A stretch of DNA of 19,632 bases from an uncultured Kingella sp. Lineage in GTDB: Bacteria > Pseudomonadota > Gammaproteobacteria > Burkholderiales > Neisseriaceae. Below are positions 1-6,679 of the stretch, piece by piece (positions within the stretch are counted from its first letter, which is position 1; each line of letters begins with the position of its first letter). Both the position numbers and the translations under genes were made by a program. The stretch spans positions 1 to 19,632 of the forward strand of contig CAKARD010000013.1 of assembly GCA_916720425.1 (NCBI GenBank), read 5' to 3'. The notes below the pieces were generated by a model. That model worked only from the letters and a program-made list of their open reading frames with translations, did no database searches and was not told the origin of the DNA.

Positions 1-64
1 GGAAACAATATCTTAAATCCTTTGCCTCTTTTTTTGAATTGTCAATAGCCCCTAAGGCGACAAT

Positions 65-742
65 GTGGTTTTTATCGCACGCTCCCAAGACAAGTTAAAT
101 AAAATTGCCGAAGAATTGACCGCACAATTCGGTATTAAAGCGTACGTTATCGCTATCGATTTAGCCAAATCTAATGCTGCCGAACGCATTTTTGAGCAAA
201 CTCAGGCGTTAGGTATTCAAGTCGATTATCTGATTAATAATGCCGGTTTGGGCGGACATGGCAAGTTTGCCGAGCAGGATTTGGCAGATGAAACGCATAT
301 GGTTCAAGTCAATATTATCGCGCTGATGGCGTTAACCCGCCTGTATCTGCCGGCGACGTTAGCGCAACAGTCAGGTAGAATTTTGAATGTTTCGTCCACG
401 GCATCATTTATGCCTGGCCCGAATCAGGCGGTGTACTACGCCACCAAATCTTTTGTAACTTCATTCAGCCAAGCAGTGGCGCAGGAAGTTTCCGCAAGCG
501 GTGTAACGGTTACTGCACTTTGCCTCGGAGCAGTGACAACAGGCTTTGTGGCGGGTGTGGCCGCTTGGGATAACGCAAAATCGGCGCAATCGGTAGCACA
601 GTATGGCCATAAGGCGATGATGCGCGGCGAATTGGTGGCATTTAACGAAGGAAAACTGCGTTTTATGTTGGATTGGATTATCCCGCTCCTACCACGTCGC
701 TTGGTACTGAAAATATCGCAAATGGTGATGGAGAAGAAATAA
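65..742 (+). pseudogene. Short-chain dehydrogenase/reductase (DltE/YqjQ-like), 5'-truncated
   Basis: The reading frame gives 225 residues of a classical SDR oxidoreductase. The NNAG motif is at residues 58-61, the probable catalytic Ser is S111, and the YxxxK pair is Y124/K128, so the catalytic half is intact. What is missing is the first 30 or so residues with the TGxxxGIG dinucleotide-binding loop. The only start available is GTG at 65, which falls inside the second beta-strand region (VVFIARS). An in-frame stop at 53-55 lies just upstream of codons reading GDN, which still look like the family. A trace of the lost part may survive in another frame at 36-59 (reading ELSIAPKA), which would imply a frameshift plus decay. 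The gene looks more GC-rich than its neighbours, suggesting a different origin. Without the Rossmann glycine motif it should not bind NAD(P), so I call it a pseudogene; expression of a truncated protein cannot be excluded. Confidence 0.7.
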
Positions 743-1079
743 TTTCTTTATCATAAAAAATCCCCTATCTGTGATTAAGCTTCATACATCATTCTTGATG
801 ACTTTATGATAGTAATTTTTATTATTCTACCGAAAAAACGAAAAAACAAAGTAAAGATATGTGAAATTAACATATATTTCTCGTTATATTTGGCTGATGT
901 TTTTCTCAAGCAACAAAGATCTATTACCTTATACGCTAGGCCAACAGAAACATATAAAATCATGCTAAAATAATTGGTTTTATCGTTGATTAAGGCAAAA
1001 ACAAAGTAAAGCAAAATCATGCAATACATGTTTCAACTTAATTTACAAAATTTCCACAAAAACAATAAGGAAAAACAAT
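743..1079. other. AT-rich intergenic gap upstream of yebC
   Basis: This 337-base stretch separates the SDR remnant from yebC. It is very AT-rich and has no RNA gene, recognisable repeat or clear hairpin terminator for the SDR gene. Its only coding candidate is a weak minus-strand frame listed separately. The last bases carry the yebC ribosome binding site (AAGGA near 1067-1071). A yebC promoter must lie here, but no convincing -35/-10 pair stands out in such AT-rich sequence. Confidence 0.6.
775..1029 (-). CDS. Doubtful small membrane protein, 84 residues
   Basis: I do not recognise this product. The frame fills the gap between the SDR remnant and yebC without overlapping either. The protein would have a hydrophobic N-terminal third (residues about 3-36), a charged middle (RKTSAKYNEKYM, about 42-53), a second hydrophobic stretch (about 54-72) and a basic end. 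That two-segment pattern with charged flanks is membrane-protein-like. Against it: no good ribosome binding site precedes the ATG, the region is so AT-rich that hydrophobic frames arise by chance, and nothing around it suggests a role. It could equally be a decayed gene or a chance frame. Confidence 0.22.
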   Translation of the reverse strand: MYCMILLYFVFALINDKTNYFSMILYVSVGLAYKVIDLCCLRKTSAKYNEKYMLISHIFTLFFRFFGRIIKITIIKSSRMMYEA

Positions 1080-1805
1080 ATGGCAGGACATAGTAAATGG
1101 GCAAATATTCAACATAAAAAGGCACGTGTTGATGCACAGCGCGGTAAAATTTTCACCAAATTAATCAAAGAAATCACGGTTGCCGCCAAACAAGGCGGGG
1201 GCGATCCTTCAGCCAATCCACGCTTACGCTTGGCAATGGAAAAGGCTTGGGATGCCAATATGCCTAAAGACAACGTACAGCGTGCTATTGATAAAGGTAC
1301 GGGTAATTTAGAAGGTGTCGAATACATTGAATTACGTTACGAAGGATATGGCATTGGCGGTGCAGCAGTTATGGTAGATTGCATGACTGACAATAAAACC
1401 CGTACCGTTGCCGATGTGCGCCATGCATTTACCAAAAATGGTGGCAATTTAGGCACAGACGGTTGTGTGGCATTTAATTTTGCACATCAAGGTTATTTGG
1501 TTTTTGCCAATGTAGATGAAGATACCTTAATGGAAGTTGCTTTGGAAGCAGGTGCAGAAGATGTCATTGCTGATGAAGAAGGCATCATTGAGGTGATTAC
1601 CGCACCCAATGATTGGGCAGACATTAAATCCACCTTAGAACAAGCTGGTTTTAAAGCTGAAGACGGTGATGTAACCATGAGAGCACAAAATACCATTGAA
1701 TTATCAGGTGTAGAAGCTGAAAAAATGCAAAAACTCATTGACGCATTAGAAAACCTCGATGACGTACAAAACGTTTATACATCAGCCATATTAAATTTTG
1801 ACTAA
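1080..1805 (+). CDS. yebC: YebC/PmpR family regulator (TACO1-like)
   Basis: The 241-residue protein opens with the family signature MAGHSKWANIQHKK and continues with FTKLIKEITVAAKQGG, NPRLRLAMEKAW and MPKDNVQRAI. The central part has the conserved YEGYG segment (residues about 87-91) and TDNKTRTVADVRHAF. Length is normal for the family. YebC proteins are annotated as DNA-binding regulators; relatives such as human TACO1 and bacterial YebC act in translation, easing ribosome stalling on proline-rich stretches, so the regulator label should be read with caution. The ATG is preceded by AAGGA at good spacing and the family start matches exactly. It appears to be monocistronic, followed by a hairpin at 1848-1879. 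Its usual partner ruvC is not adjacent here. Confidence 0.95.
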   Translation: MAGHSKWANIQHKKARVDAQRGKIFTKLIKEITVAAKQGGGDPSANPRLRLAMEKAWDANMPKDNVQRAIDKGTGNLEGVEYIELRYEGYGIGGAAVMVDCMTDNKTRTVADVRHAFTKNGGNLGTDGCVAFNFAHQGYLVFANVDEDTLMEVALEAGAEDVIADEEGIIEVITAPNDWADIKSTLEQAGFKAEDGDVTMRAQNTIELSGVEAEKMQKLIDALENLDDVQNVYTSAILNFD

Positions 1806-1847
1806 ACCGCAACATAACCCTTTGCAAAACAAAGAACAAATTTACAA

Positions 1848-1895
1848 AAACCAATATATCGCTTATGATATATCGGTTTACCGTTTTGTTTTAAT
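1848..1895 (+). terminator. Rho-independent terminator after yebC
   Basis: A 13-base arm at 1848-1860 pairs with 1867-1879 with one mismatch around a six-base loop. It is followed by a T-rich but interrupted tail up to about 1892. The stem is AT-rich, so it may be of moderate strength. It separates yebC from the signalling operon. Confidence 0.6.
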
Positions 1896-1956
1896 TAGTT
1901 AAAATTTAGGATAACACCACATCCTTTAAAATATACATTTAGGAGTTTATTTTTAA

Positions 1957-4074
1957 ATGAAAGCAACAAACATCAAGTCCATATCAGCGTTGCAAGCTGA
2001 CAAAAATACTACTTTGCAACGCTATCGTGGCATGATTTTATCTATTACTATATTTTTGATTAGTATTGGTGTATTAATGGGTAGCTCTATTTACCTATCA
2101 TCTAAAGTACAAGAACATACCAATCAAAGCTATGTTGCCTCACAATTGCACCAAGCAGGCGTTGATATTACTAAAAACCTTCTGGCCCTGAAACTCGGTT
2201 ATGGTGAAGATCCAAACAGCCCGCATATTACCAGCACATTGAAAAATCTTAAAGGCGCACAAAATATCTTAACCAAAAGCTTAGCAGTTTTGCAACAAGG
2301 TGGTCAATTTACGGGTACTGACGGTAATACTGTAACCATTTCTCGTTTAGTAAGTCATGATAACCCAAAAAACCTTAAATTAATTGAAAGCTTGTGGCAA
2401 CCTTTATCTAAAGACGTTGATCGTTATTTAGAAACCGCTACTTCTCCTACAGCCAACTCTACATCTTTAGACTTAGCTGTATTAAATGCACAAGATAGTG
2501 AAGTGCGTATGGAACAAGCGGCTCAATCTATTTTGACAGAAATTCAAAACGTGATTCGAGAACGCTCACGCATTCTGAGTATTTTCCAAACCTCTGGTAT
2601 CGTGGGTGCGTTAATATACCTAGCTATTTTCTTGCTGTACTTTATTCGTAGAATGTTTGCTGCCGATGCGCAAGCTGATGCTGCACGTAAAGAAACCACC
2701 GAAATTATGGATACCGTAAACACGGGTTTGTTTCTGTTGGATAAAGACTTAAAGATTGGTGCGCAATACTCACGTGAATTGGAACGCTTGCTTGGACAAA
2801 CCGACTTAGGTAATAAAAACTTAATGGATGTGTTAGGCGGTATGATTTCTGATGAAGATCTGAATACCACTCATGCCTTTATTGGACAGCTATATAATCC
2901 ACGTACCAAAGAACGATTAATTGGTAGCTTAAATCCATTAACACGTCAACCTGTTACTATCGCAGGCTCCAATGATGTACGTTATTTAGATTTTAAATTT
3001 AACCGCGTATATCATGACAACGAAATTGTACGTGTATTGGTCAGCGTAGCAGACGTAACCGATGCCGTATTACTGGAAGAGAAAATTGAACAAGAACGTG
3101 AGCAAAATGACGTTCAATTAGAAATGTTAAGTACCATCTTACAAGCTGATCGTCGCTTGGTAGATGATTTTGTGCGTAACGTAAAACGTCGTAACACCAC
3201 TATCAATAATACACTCAAAGCACCAGGTGATCGGAATGCTGAATTGCGTGCTAAAGTTGATACCATTTATCGTGAAGTACACAGCTTAAAAGGTGAAGCC
3301 AGTACCTTGAAGTTACATGGTTTTACCGTGTTAGCAGAAAATGCTGAAGCTGAATTGAGTAAATTAAGTAAATTACCTGCGCTATCTGGTGAAAACTTCT
3401 TGGGTTTAGCCGTACACGTTGAAGAATTGATGAAATTAACACAAACAATTGAAGATTTGATTAGTCGTTTGGGCAATTCGTCACCCATTCCTTCTGCAGC
3501 TTCAATTAACAATGAACCAAAACACACTTTGGCAAACTATTACTCCAACTTTGTCGCTGAATTGGCTCAACGTAATCATAAAGAAGTTGATTTTAATTAT
3601 GTAGGCATTGAAGAAACTAAAAACGAAGAAACAGACACTTTAATTCGTGAAATTGCCGTACAATTATTGCGCAACGCAGTAGTACACGGTATTGAGACAC
3701 CTGAAGTACGTCAAGCCAACCGCAAACTGGCGGCAGGCCATGTGCGCATGGAATTGAGTGAATTACCTGACAATCAATATTCCTTAGTATTGGAAGATGA
3801 TGGTAAAGGCATTGATTATGAAGCGGTTCGTGCTAAAGCCGTTCGCATTGGTCAATATACAGAAGCTGAAGCCGCACAATTAGGCAATAAAGAATTATTG
3901 TCTCTAATTTTTAGCCCAGGTTTTTCTACTTTAGACACTTCGACAGAAGATGCGGGTCGTGGCGTAGGCTTGGATATTATTAAAGATCGTATTCAAGAAT
4001 TGGGGGGCAAAATTGCTATTGCAACACACCCTGGTGCTTATACGCGTTTTAGTTTTACTTTCCCAAAAAAATAA
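1957..4074 (+). CDS. Membrane-bound CheA-like histidine kinase with PAS and internal HPt domain
   Basis: The 705-residue protein has a short cytoplasmic N-terminus, a membrane helix at about 26-48, a periplasmic region of about 160 residues, a second helix at about 213-230, a PAS-like domain at about 246-372, a charged linker, an HPt domain with phospho-acceptor H442 in the motif HSLKGEA, and a CheA-type ATPase domain. ATPase boxes are visible: N box with N573 and HG at 577-578, G1 box DDGKG at 614-618, SPGFST at 653-658, and the G2 box GRGVGLD at 667-673. The sequence before the N box resembles the CheA P3/P4 junction rather than an ordinary HisKA domain. There is no HAMP domain and no C-terminal CheW-like domain; the protein ends just after the ATPase fold. 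The ATG at 1957 follows AGGAG. The next gene starts 15 bases after the stop and is a CheY receiver, its likely substrate. The ligand is unknown. Confidence 0.85.
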   Translation: MKATNIKSISALQADKNTTLQRYRGMILSITIFLISIGVLMGSSIYLSSKVQEHTNQSYVASQLHQAGVDITKNLLALKLGYGEDPNSPHITSTLKNLKGAQNILTKSLAVLQQGGQFTGTDGNTVTISRLVSHDNPKNLKLIESLWQPLSKDVDRYLETATSPTANSTSLDLAVLNAQDSEVRMEQAAQSILTEIQNVIRERSRILSIFQTSGIVGALIYLAIFLLYFIRRMFAADAQADAARKETTEIMDTVNTGLFLLDKDLKIGAQYSRELERLLGQTDLGNKNLMDVLGGMISDEDLNTTHAFIGQLYNPRTKERLIGSLNPLTRQPVTIAGSNDVRYLDFKFNRVYHDNEIVRVLVSVADVTDAVLLEEKIEQEREQNDVQLEMLSTILQADRRLVDDFVRNVKRRNTTINNTLKAPGDRNAELRAKVDTIYREVHSLKGEASTLKLHGFTVLAENAEAELSKLSKLPALSGENFLGLAVHVEELMKLTQTIEDLISRLGNSSPIPSAASINNEPKHTLANYYSNFVAELAQRNHKEVDFNYVGIEETKNEETDTLIREIAVQLLRNAVVHGIETPEVRQANRKLAAGHVRMELSELPDNQYSLVLEDDGKGIDYEAVRAKAVRIGQYTEAEAAQLGNKELLSLIFSPGFSTLDTSTEDAGRGVGLDIIKDRIQELGGKIAIATHPGAYTRFSFTFPKK

Positions 4075-4088
4075 TTTAGAGAATTGAT

Positions 4089-4451
4089 ATGACAAAAAAA
4101 ATTATGATTGTTGACGATTCTAATGTTATCCGCAATCGCATTACACGCGGTTCTTCACGCATGGATTTAGAAGTCGTCGCCACTGCAACCAATGGTTTGG
4201 AAGCCGTAGATTTGTATAAACAGCACCATCCTGATTTAATTACCATGGATCTCACTATGCCTAAAATGGATGGTCTAGAGTGCATTTATGAACTAACCAA
4301 TTATGATAGCAAAGCCAATATTTTGGTTATTTCTGCCTTATCTGATAAGGCAACCGGTATCAAAGCCTTGCAATTAGGCGCACGCGGTTTTATTTGTAAA
4401 CCATTCACCGATGAAGAACTATTTGAAGCTTTTGAAGAAATGTTAAGTTAA
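4089..4451 (+). CDS. CheY-like single-domain response regulator
   Basis: The 120-residue protein is a bare receiver domain with no DNA-binding or enzymatic output. The acidic pair is D9/D10, the phospho-acceptor is D54 in the motif MDLTMPKMDG, the conserved Ser is S82, and the K104-P105 pair is present, so it should be phosphorylatable. It most probably takes phosphate from H442 of the upstream kinase and passes its signal by protein contact, as CheY does. It sits 14 bases after the kinase stop and 11 bases before the CheX-like gene, clearly one operon. No flagellar motor genes are in the window, so the downstream partner is unknown. Confidence 0.93.
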   Translation: MTKKIMIVDDSNVIRNRITRGSSRMDLEVVATATNGLEAVDLYKQHHPDLITMDLTMPKMDGLECIYELTNYDSKANILVISALSDKATGIKALQLGARGFICKPFTDEELFEAFEEMLS

Positions 4452-4462
4452 GGAAAATAAAC

Positions 4463-4918
4463 ATGAAAGAAGATAAATTACAAGTGTTTTTGGAAGGTGT
4501 ACAAAAATACTTCAATCAAATCATGGATCCCGAAGAGTTGGTTGTTGGCACACCCTATTTAGTTGAAAATAGCGTTCCTTCTGCTAAAGATTTTACTGGT
4601 GTCATTGCAATTTCTGGCAAAAACAAAGGGATTGTATACTTTACCGCACCTAAAGAATTGTTGGAACGCCTATTGATTCTAATGGGTGAACGTGAAACCA
4701 CTGAAGCCTTTATGATTGACTTAGTGGGTGAAGTTGCTAACACCATTGCGGGTAATGCTCGCAGCGAATTTGGTGAAGATTTTGAGATTTCTGTTCCCAT
4801 CGTGTTACGTGGAGCACCCGATGAAATTATGTTGCCACGCAAAGATCGTTCCTTTGTGATTCCCATCAGCTGGAAAAATCGCGCTGCCGCAATTGTAATT
4901 TCTTTACGTAAGCCGTAA
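4463..4918 (+). CDS. cheX: CheX-like CheY-P phosphatase
   Basis: The 151-residue protein matches the CheX family in length and fold pattern. It has an alternating N-terminal part with the IAISG segment (about 48-52), then the helix DLVGEVANTIAGNA. This helix carries the signature ExxN as E90 and N93, the residues that in CheX/CheC/FliY proteins insert into the CheY active site and speed loss of phosphate. It ends with a strand-rich half (FVIPISW, AAAIVISL). It follows a strong AAGGA site and closes the kinase-CheY-CheX operon. The predicted role is to reset the neighbouring receiver. CheX is scattered in bacteria that use CheA/CheY outside the enteric pattern; I am not aware of it as a standard Neisseriaceae gene. 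Assignment rests on motif and context. Confidence 0.85.
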   Translation: MKEDKLQVFLEGVQKYFNQIMDPEELVVGTPYLVENSVPSAKDFTGVIAISGKNKGIVYFTAPKELLERLLILMGERETTEAFMIDLVGEVANTIAGNARSEFGEDFEISVPIVLRGAPDEIMLPRKDRSFVIPISWKNRAAAIVISLRKP

Positions 4919-4929
4919 AATACTCGCTC

Positions 4930-4966
4930 AGGCTGTCTAAACATGAATTAGGCAGCCTAATTTTTT
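4930..4966 (+). terminator. Strong terminator after cheX with DUS-like arms
   Basis: The arms AGGCTGTCTAA (4930-4940) and TTAGGCAGCCT (4948-4958) pair over 11 bases, one as G-U, around a seven-base loop. They are followed by AATTTTTT. The arm sequence is close to the AGGCTGCCTGAA uptake-sequence dialect of some Neisseriaceae, in which inverted uptake sequences often serve as terminators. Confidence 0.9.
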
Positions 4967-4989
4967 AAACTTATATTGATAGAACAAAA

Positions 4990-5535
4990 ATGATACAAAA
5001 ATTACTTCTTTCAATTATTACATTAGCAATATTAGCTGCATGTGATAATGGCACACCTAAAAATCCTACCGCTAACACATCTGAACCTAGCGCATCAGCA
5101 GAAACACTACCTGTTCAAAATATTATTAAAGACAATATACTCTCGTTTTTACCTGATGGGGATTTTGTTAACAAATTGGGTGACAGCGCATTTATGCCTG
5201 CAGATATTGCCGCAGATTCAGTGACTTTATTGCAATATGATGTGTCACGCAATTTAACTGTATTGGCTCGCAATGAAGGTAAAGCAAAAGATGCTGCAAA
5301 ATTTTTGAGTACACTTAAAACAACTATAGAAAACAGCAAAGATATCCAAAATGTTAAAGTCGGTGAAATTGCTAATAACCAGTTAACCTATTCCTTTAGC
5401 CATGACCAAACCAATGAAAGCTGTATTAGTCATTTAAGCACGGATTCTGATATTTATACAGTCTGTGCCAGCAGTAATGAACTATCAACCACTGATTTGC
5501 AAACTTGGCTAGAAGACAGTATTCAATTTCACTAA
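4990..5535 (+). CDS. Unknown lipoprotein, 181 residues
   Basis: The start shows a lipoprotein signal peptide: MIQK, a hydrophobic core (residues 5-15) and the lipobox LAAC with lipidated C18. Residue +2 is Asp (D19), which in E. coli keeps lipoproteins in the inner membrane by Lol avoidance. Whether that rule holds here is not certain. A low-complexity Thr/Ser/Pro/Ala linker (about 21-42) follows, then a folded domain of about 140 residues that includes two Cys (in ESCIS and YTVCAS) able to form a disulfide. I recognise no family. It has its own unit between two terminators. Its closeness to the signalling operon hints at, but does not prove, a link with the periplasmic sensor of the kinase. 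No strong ribosome binding site is seen. Confidence 0.8.
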   Translation: MIQKLLLSIITLAILAACDNGTPKNPTANTSEPSASAETLPVQNIIKDNILSFLPDGDFVNKLGDSAFMPADIAADSVTLLQYDVSRNLTVLARNEGKAKDAAKFLSTLKTTIENSKDIQNVKVGEIANNQLTYSFSHDQTNESCISHLSTDSDIYTVCASSNELSTTDLQTWLEDSIQFH

Positions 5536-5537
5536 GC

Positions 5538-5575
5538 ATAAACGCGTGGTATATAACACGCGTTTATAATTTTAT
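5538..5575. terminator. Perfect 11-bp hairpin between lipoprotein gene and ribD
   Basis: ATAAACGCGTG (5538-5548) and CACGCGTTTAT (5557-5567) are perfect reverse complements around an eight-base loop. A moderately T-rich tail (AATTTTATC) follows on the plus strand. It lies between two convergent genes and probably stops the lipoprotein transcript; the minus-strand tail is poor. Confidence 0.7.
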
Positions 5576-5595
5576 CTATAACTTATCTATAAATT

Positions 5596-6678
5596 CTAAC
5601 GCTTTTGTAACACCCATTTTATATCTTCTCCTATGGTTTCTAAGGTATGTGTTTTCCATATGGAATCTTGACTTAATGCGACAGAAATTTCTGGCAAAAT
5701 AAAGGCACCATGTCCTGTTCCACCTAAGATTTTGGGTGCTTGATACAATACCAGTTCATCTAATAAATCTTCTTGTAATAGTGCGCTAGTTAGGGTTGCG
5801 CCTGCTTCCACCATCAATTCACCGACATTTTCTTGTGCTAATCTATGCCACAATTCACTCAAACCATCAGGATAGGGGAAAAGACGCAAATGCGGATAAT
5901 TTTTCACCCAATCAGGCGTTGGTTTGTGGGTAAAAACCCATGTTGCTCCACCATCTTGTATCAGCCGTGCCTGTTGTGGCAATCTAAAATGCCTATCCAA
6001 TACAATACGAGTTGGTTGACGTAATGTTTGAATTTCACGTACATTTAGACGTGGGTTATCGGTTAATACTGTGCCTATACCTGTGAGTATGGCACAACTT
6101 TGGGCACGCAATTTTTGCACATCATATCTTGCACTGGCACCAGTAATCCATTGACTACGCCCATCAGATAAAGCAGTTTTTCCATCTAAACTGGTTGCCA
6201 ATTTGGCAAAAGCAAAGGGACGTTGTCGTTCTATACGTGATAAAAATCCACGATTGAGTTGGTGTGCTTCTGATTCAAATAGGCCTACTTGTACTTCAAT
6301 ACCTGCATTGCGTAATAATGCGACACCCTTGCCTGATACTAAAGGATTAGGATCATACATAGCGATAATCACACGCTTTACCCCTGCTGCAATTAAACCT
6401 TCGGCACAGGGAGGCGTACGCCCATAATGGGCACAAGGCTCAAGTGTAACATAAACGGTTGCACCTTTTGTCCATTGTCCTGCTTGGCGTATGGCGTGGA
6501 CTTCAGCGTGCGGCTCTCCTGCGCGTAAATGAAAACCTTGACCCACCACTTGTTCTCCTTGCGCAATCACACAACCTACTTTAGGGTTGGGCGAAGTGGA
6601 AAAACGTCCCTGCCAAGCTAAGGCCAAAGCTTGTCGCATAAATTGCTCATCTTGTTGTGAAAACATCATATTACTCAT
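5596..6678 (-). CDS. ribD: Bifunctional riboflavin deaminase/reductase RibD
   Basis: The 360-residue protein has the two expected domains. The N-terminal deaminase (about 7-145) carries the zinc site H57-A-E59, C82 (in EPCAHYGRTPPC) and C91. The C-terminal reductase (about 148-360) opens with RPFAFAKLATSLDGKTA and holds the substrate motifs WITG, GIGTVLTDNP and a GGTG loop. The enzyme deaminates the pyrimidine formed from GTP and then reduces its ribosyl group to ribityl, two early steps of riboflavin synthesis. The ATG at 6678 lies two bases below the permease stop, implying translational coupling. ATGs at codons 4 and 5 are alternative starts. No FMN riboswitch is seen because the gene is last in a transporter operon. 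Other rib genes are absent from the window. Confidence 0.95.
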   Translation of the reverse strand: MSNMMFSQQDEQFMRQALALAWQGRFSTSPNPKVGCVIAQGEQVVGQGFHLRAGEPHAEVHAIRQAGQWTKGATVYVTLEPCAHYGRTPPCAEGLIAAGVKRVIIAMYDPNPLVSGKGVALLRNAGIEVQVGLFESEAHQLNRGFLSRIERQRPFAFAKLATSLDGKTALSDGRSQWITGASARYDVQKLRAQSCAILTGIGTVLTDNPRLNVREIQTLRQPTRIVLDRHFRLPQQARLIQDGGATWVFTHKPTPDWVKNYPHLRLFPYPDGLSELWHRLAQENVGELMVEAGATLTSALLQEDLLDELVLYQAPKILGGTGHGAFILPEISVALSQDSIWKTHTLETIGEDIKWVLQKR

Positions 6679-6679
6679 C

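Noticed and set aside
1908..1925. AGGAT/ATCCT inverted repeat before the kinase gene
   Set aside because: Only five paired bases in AT-rich DNA; not enough to claim an operator.
5572..5592. Direct repeat TTATCTATAA twice
   Set aside because: Two short AT-rich copies one base apart between convergent genes; too simple to call a binding-site array or origin.
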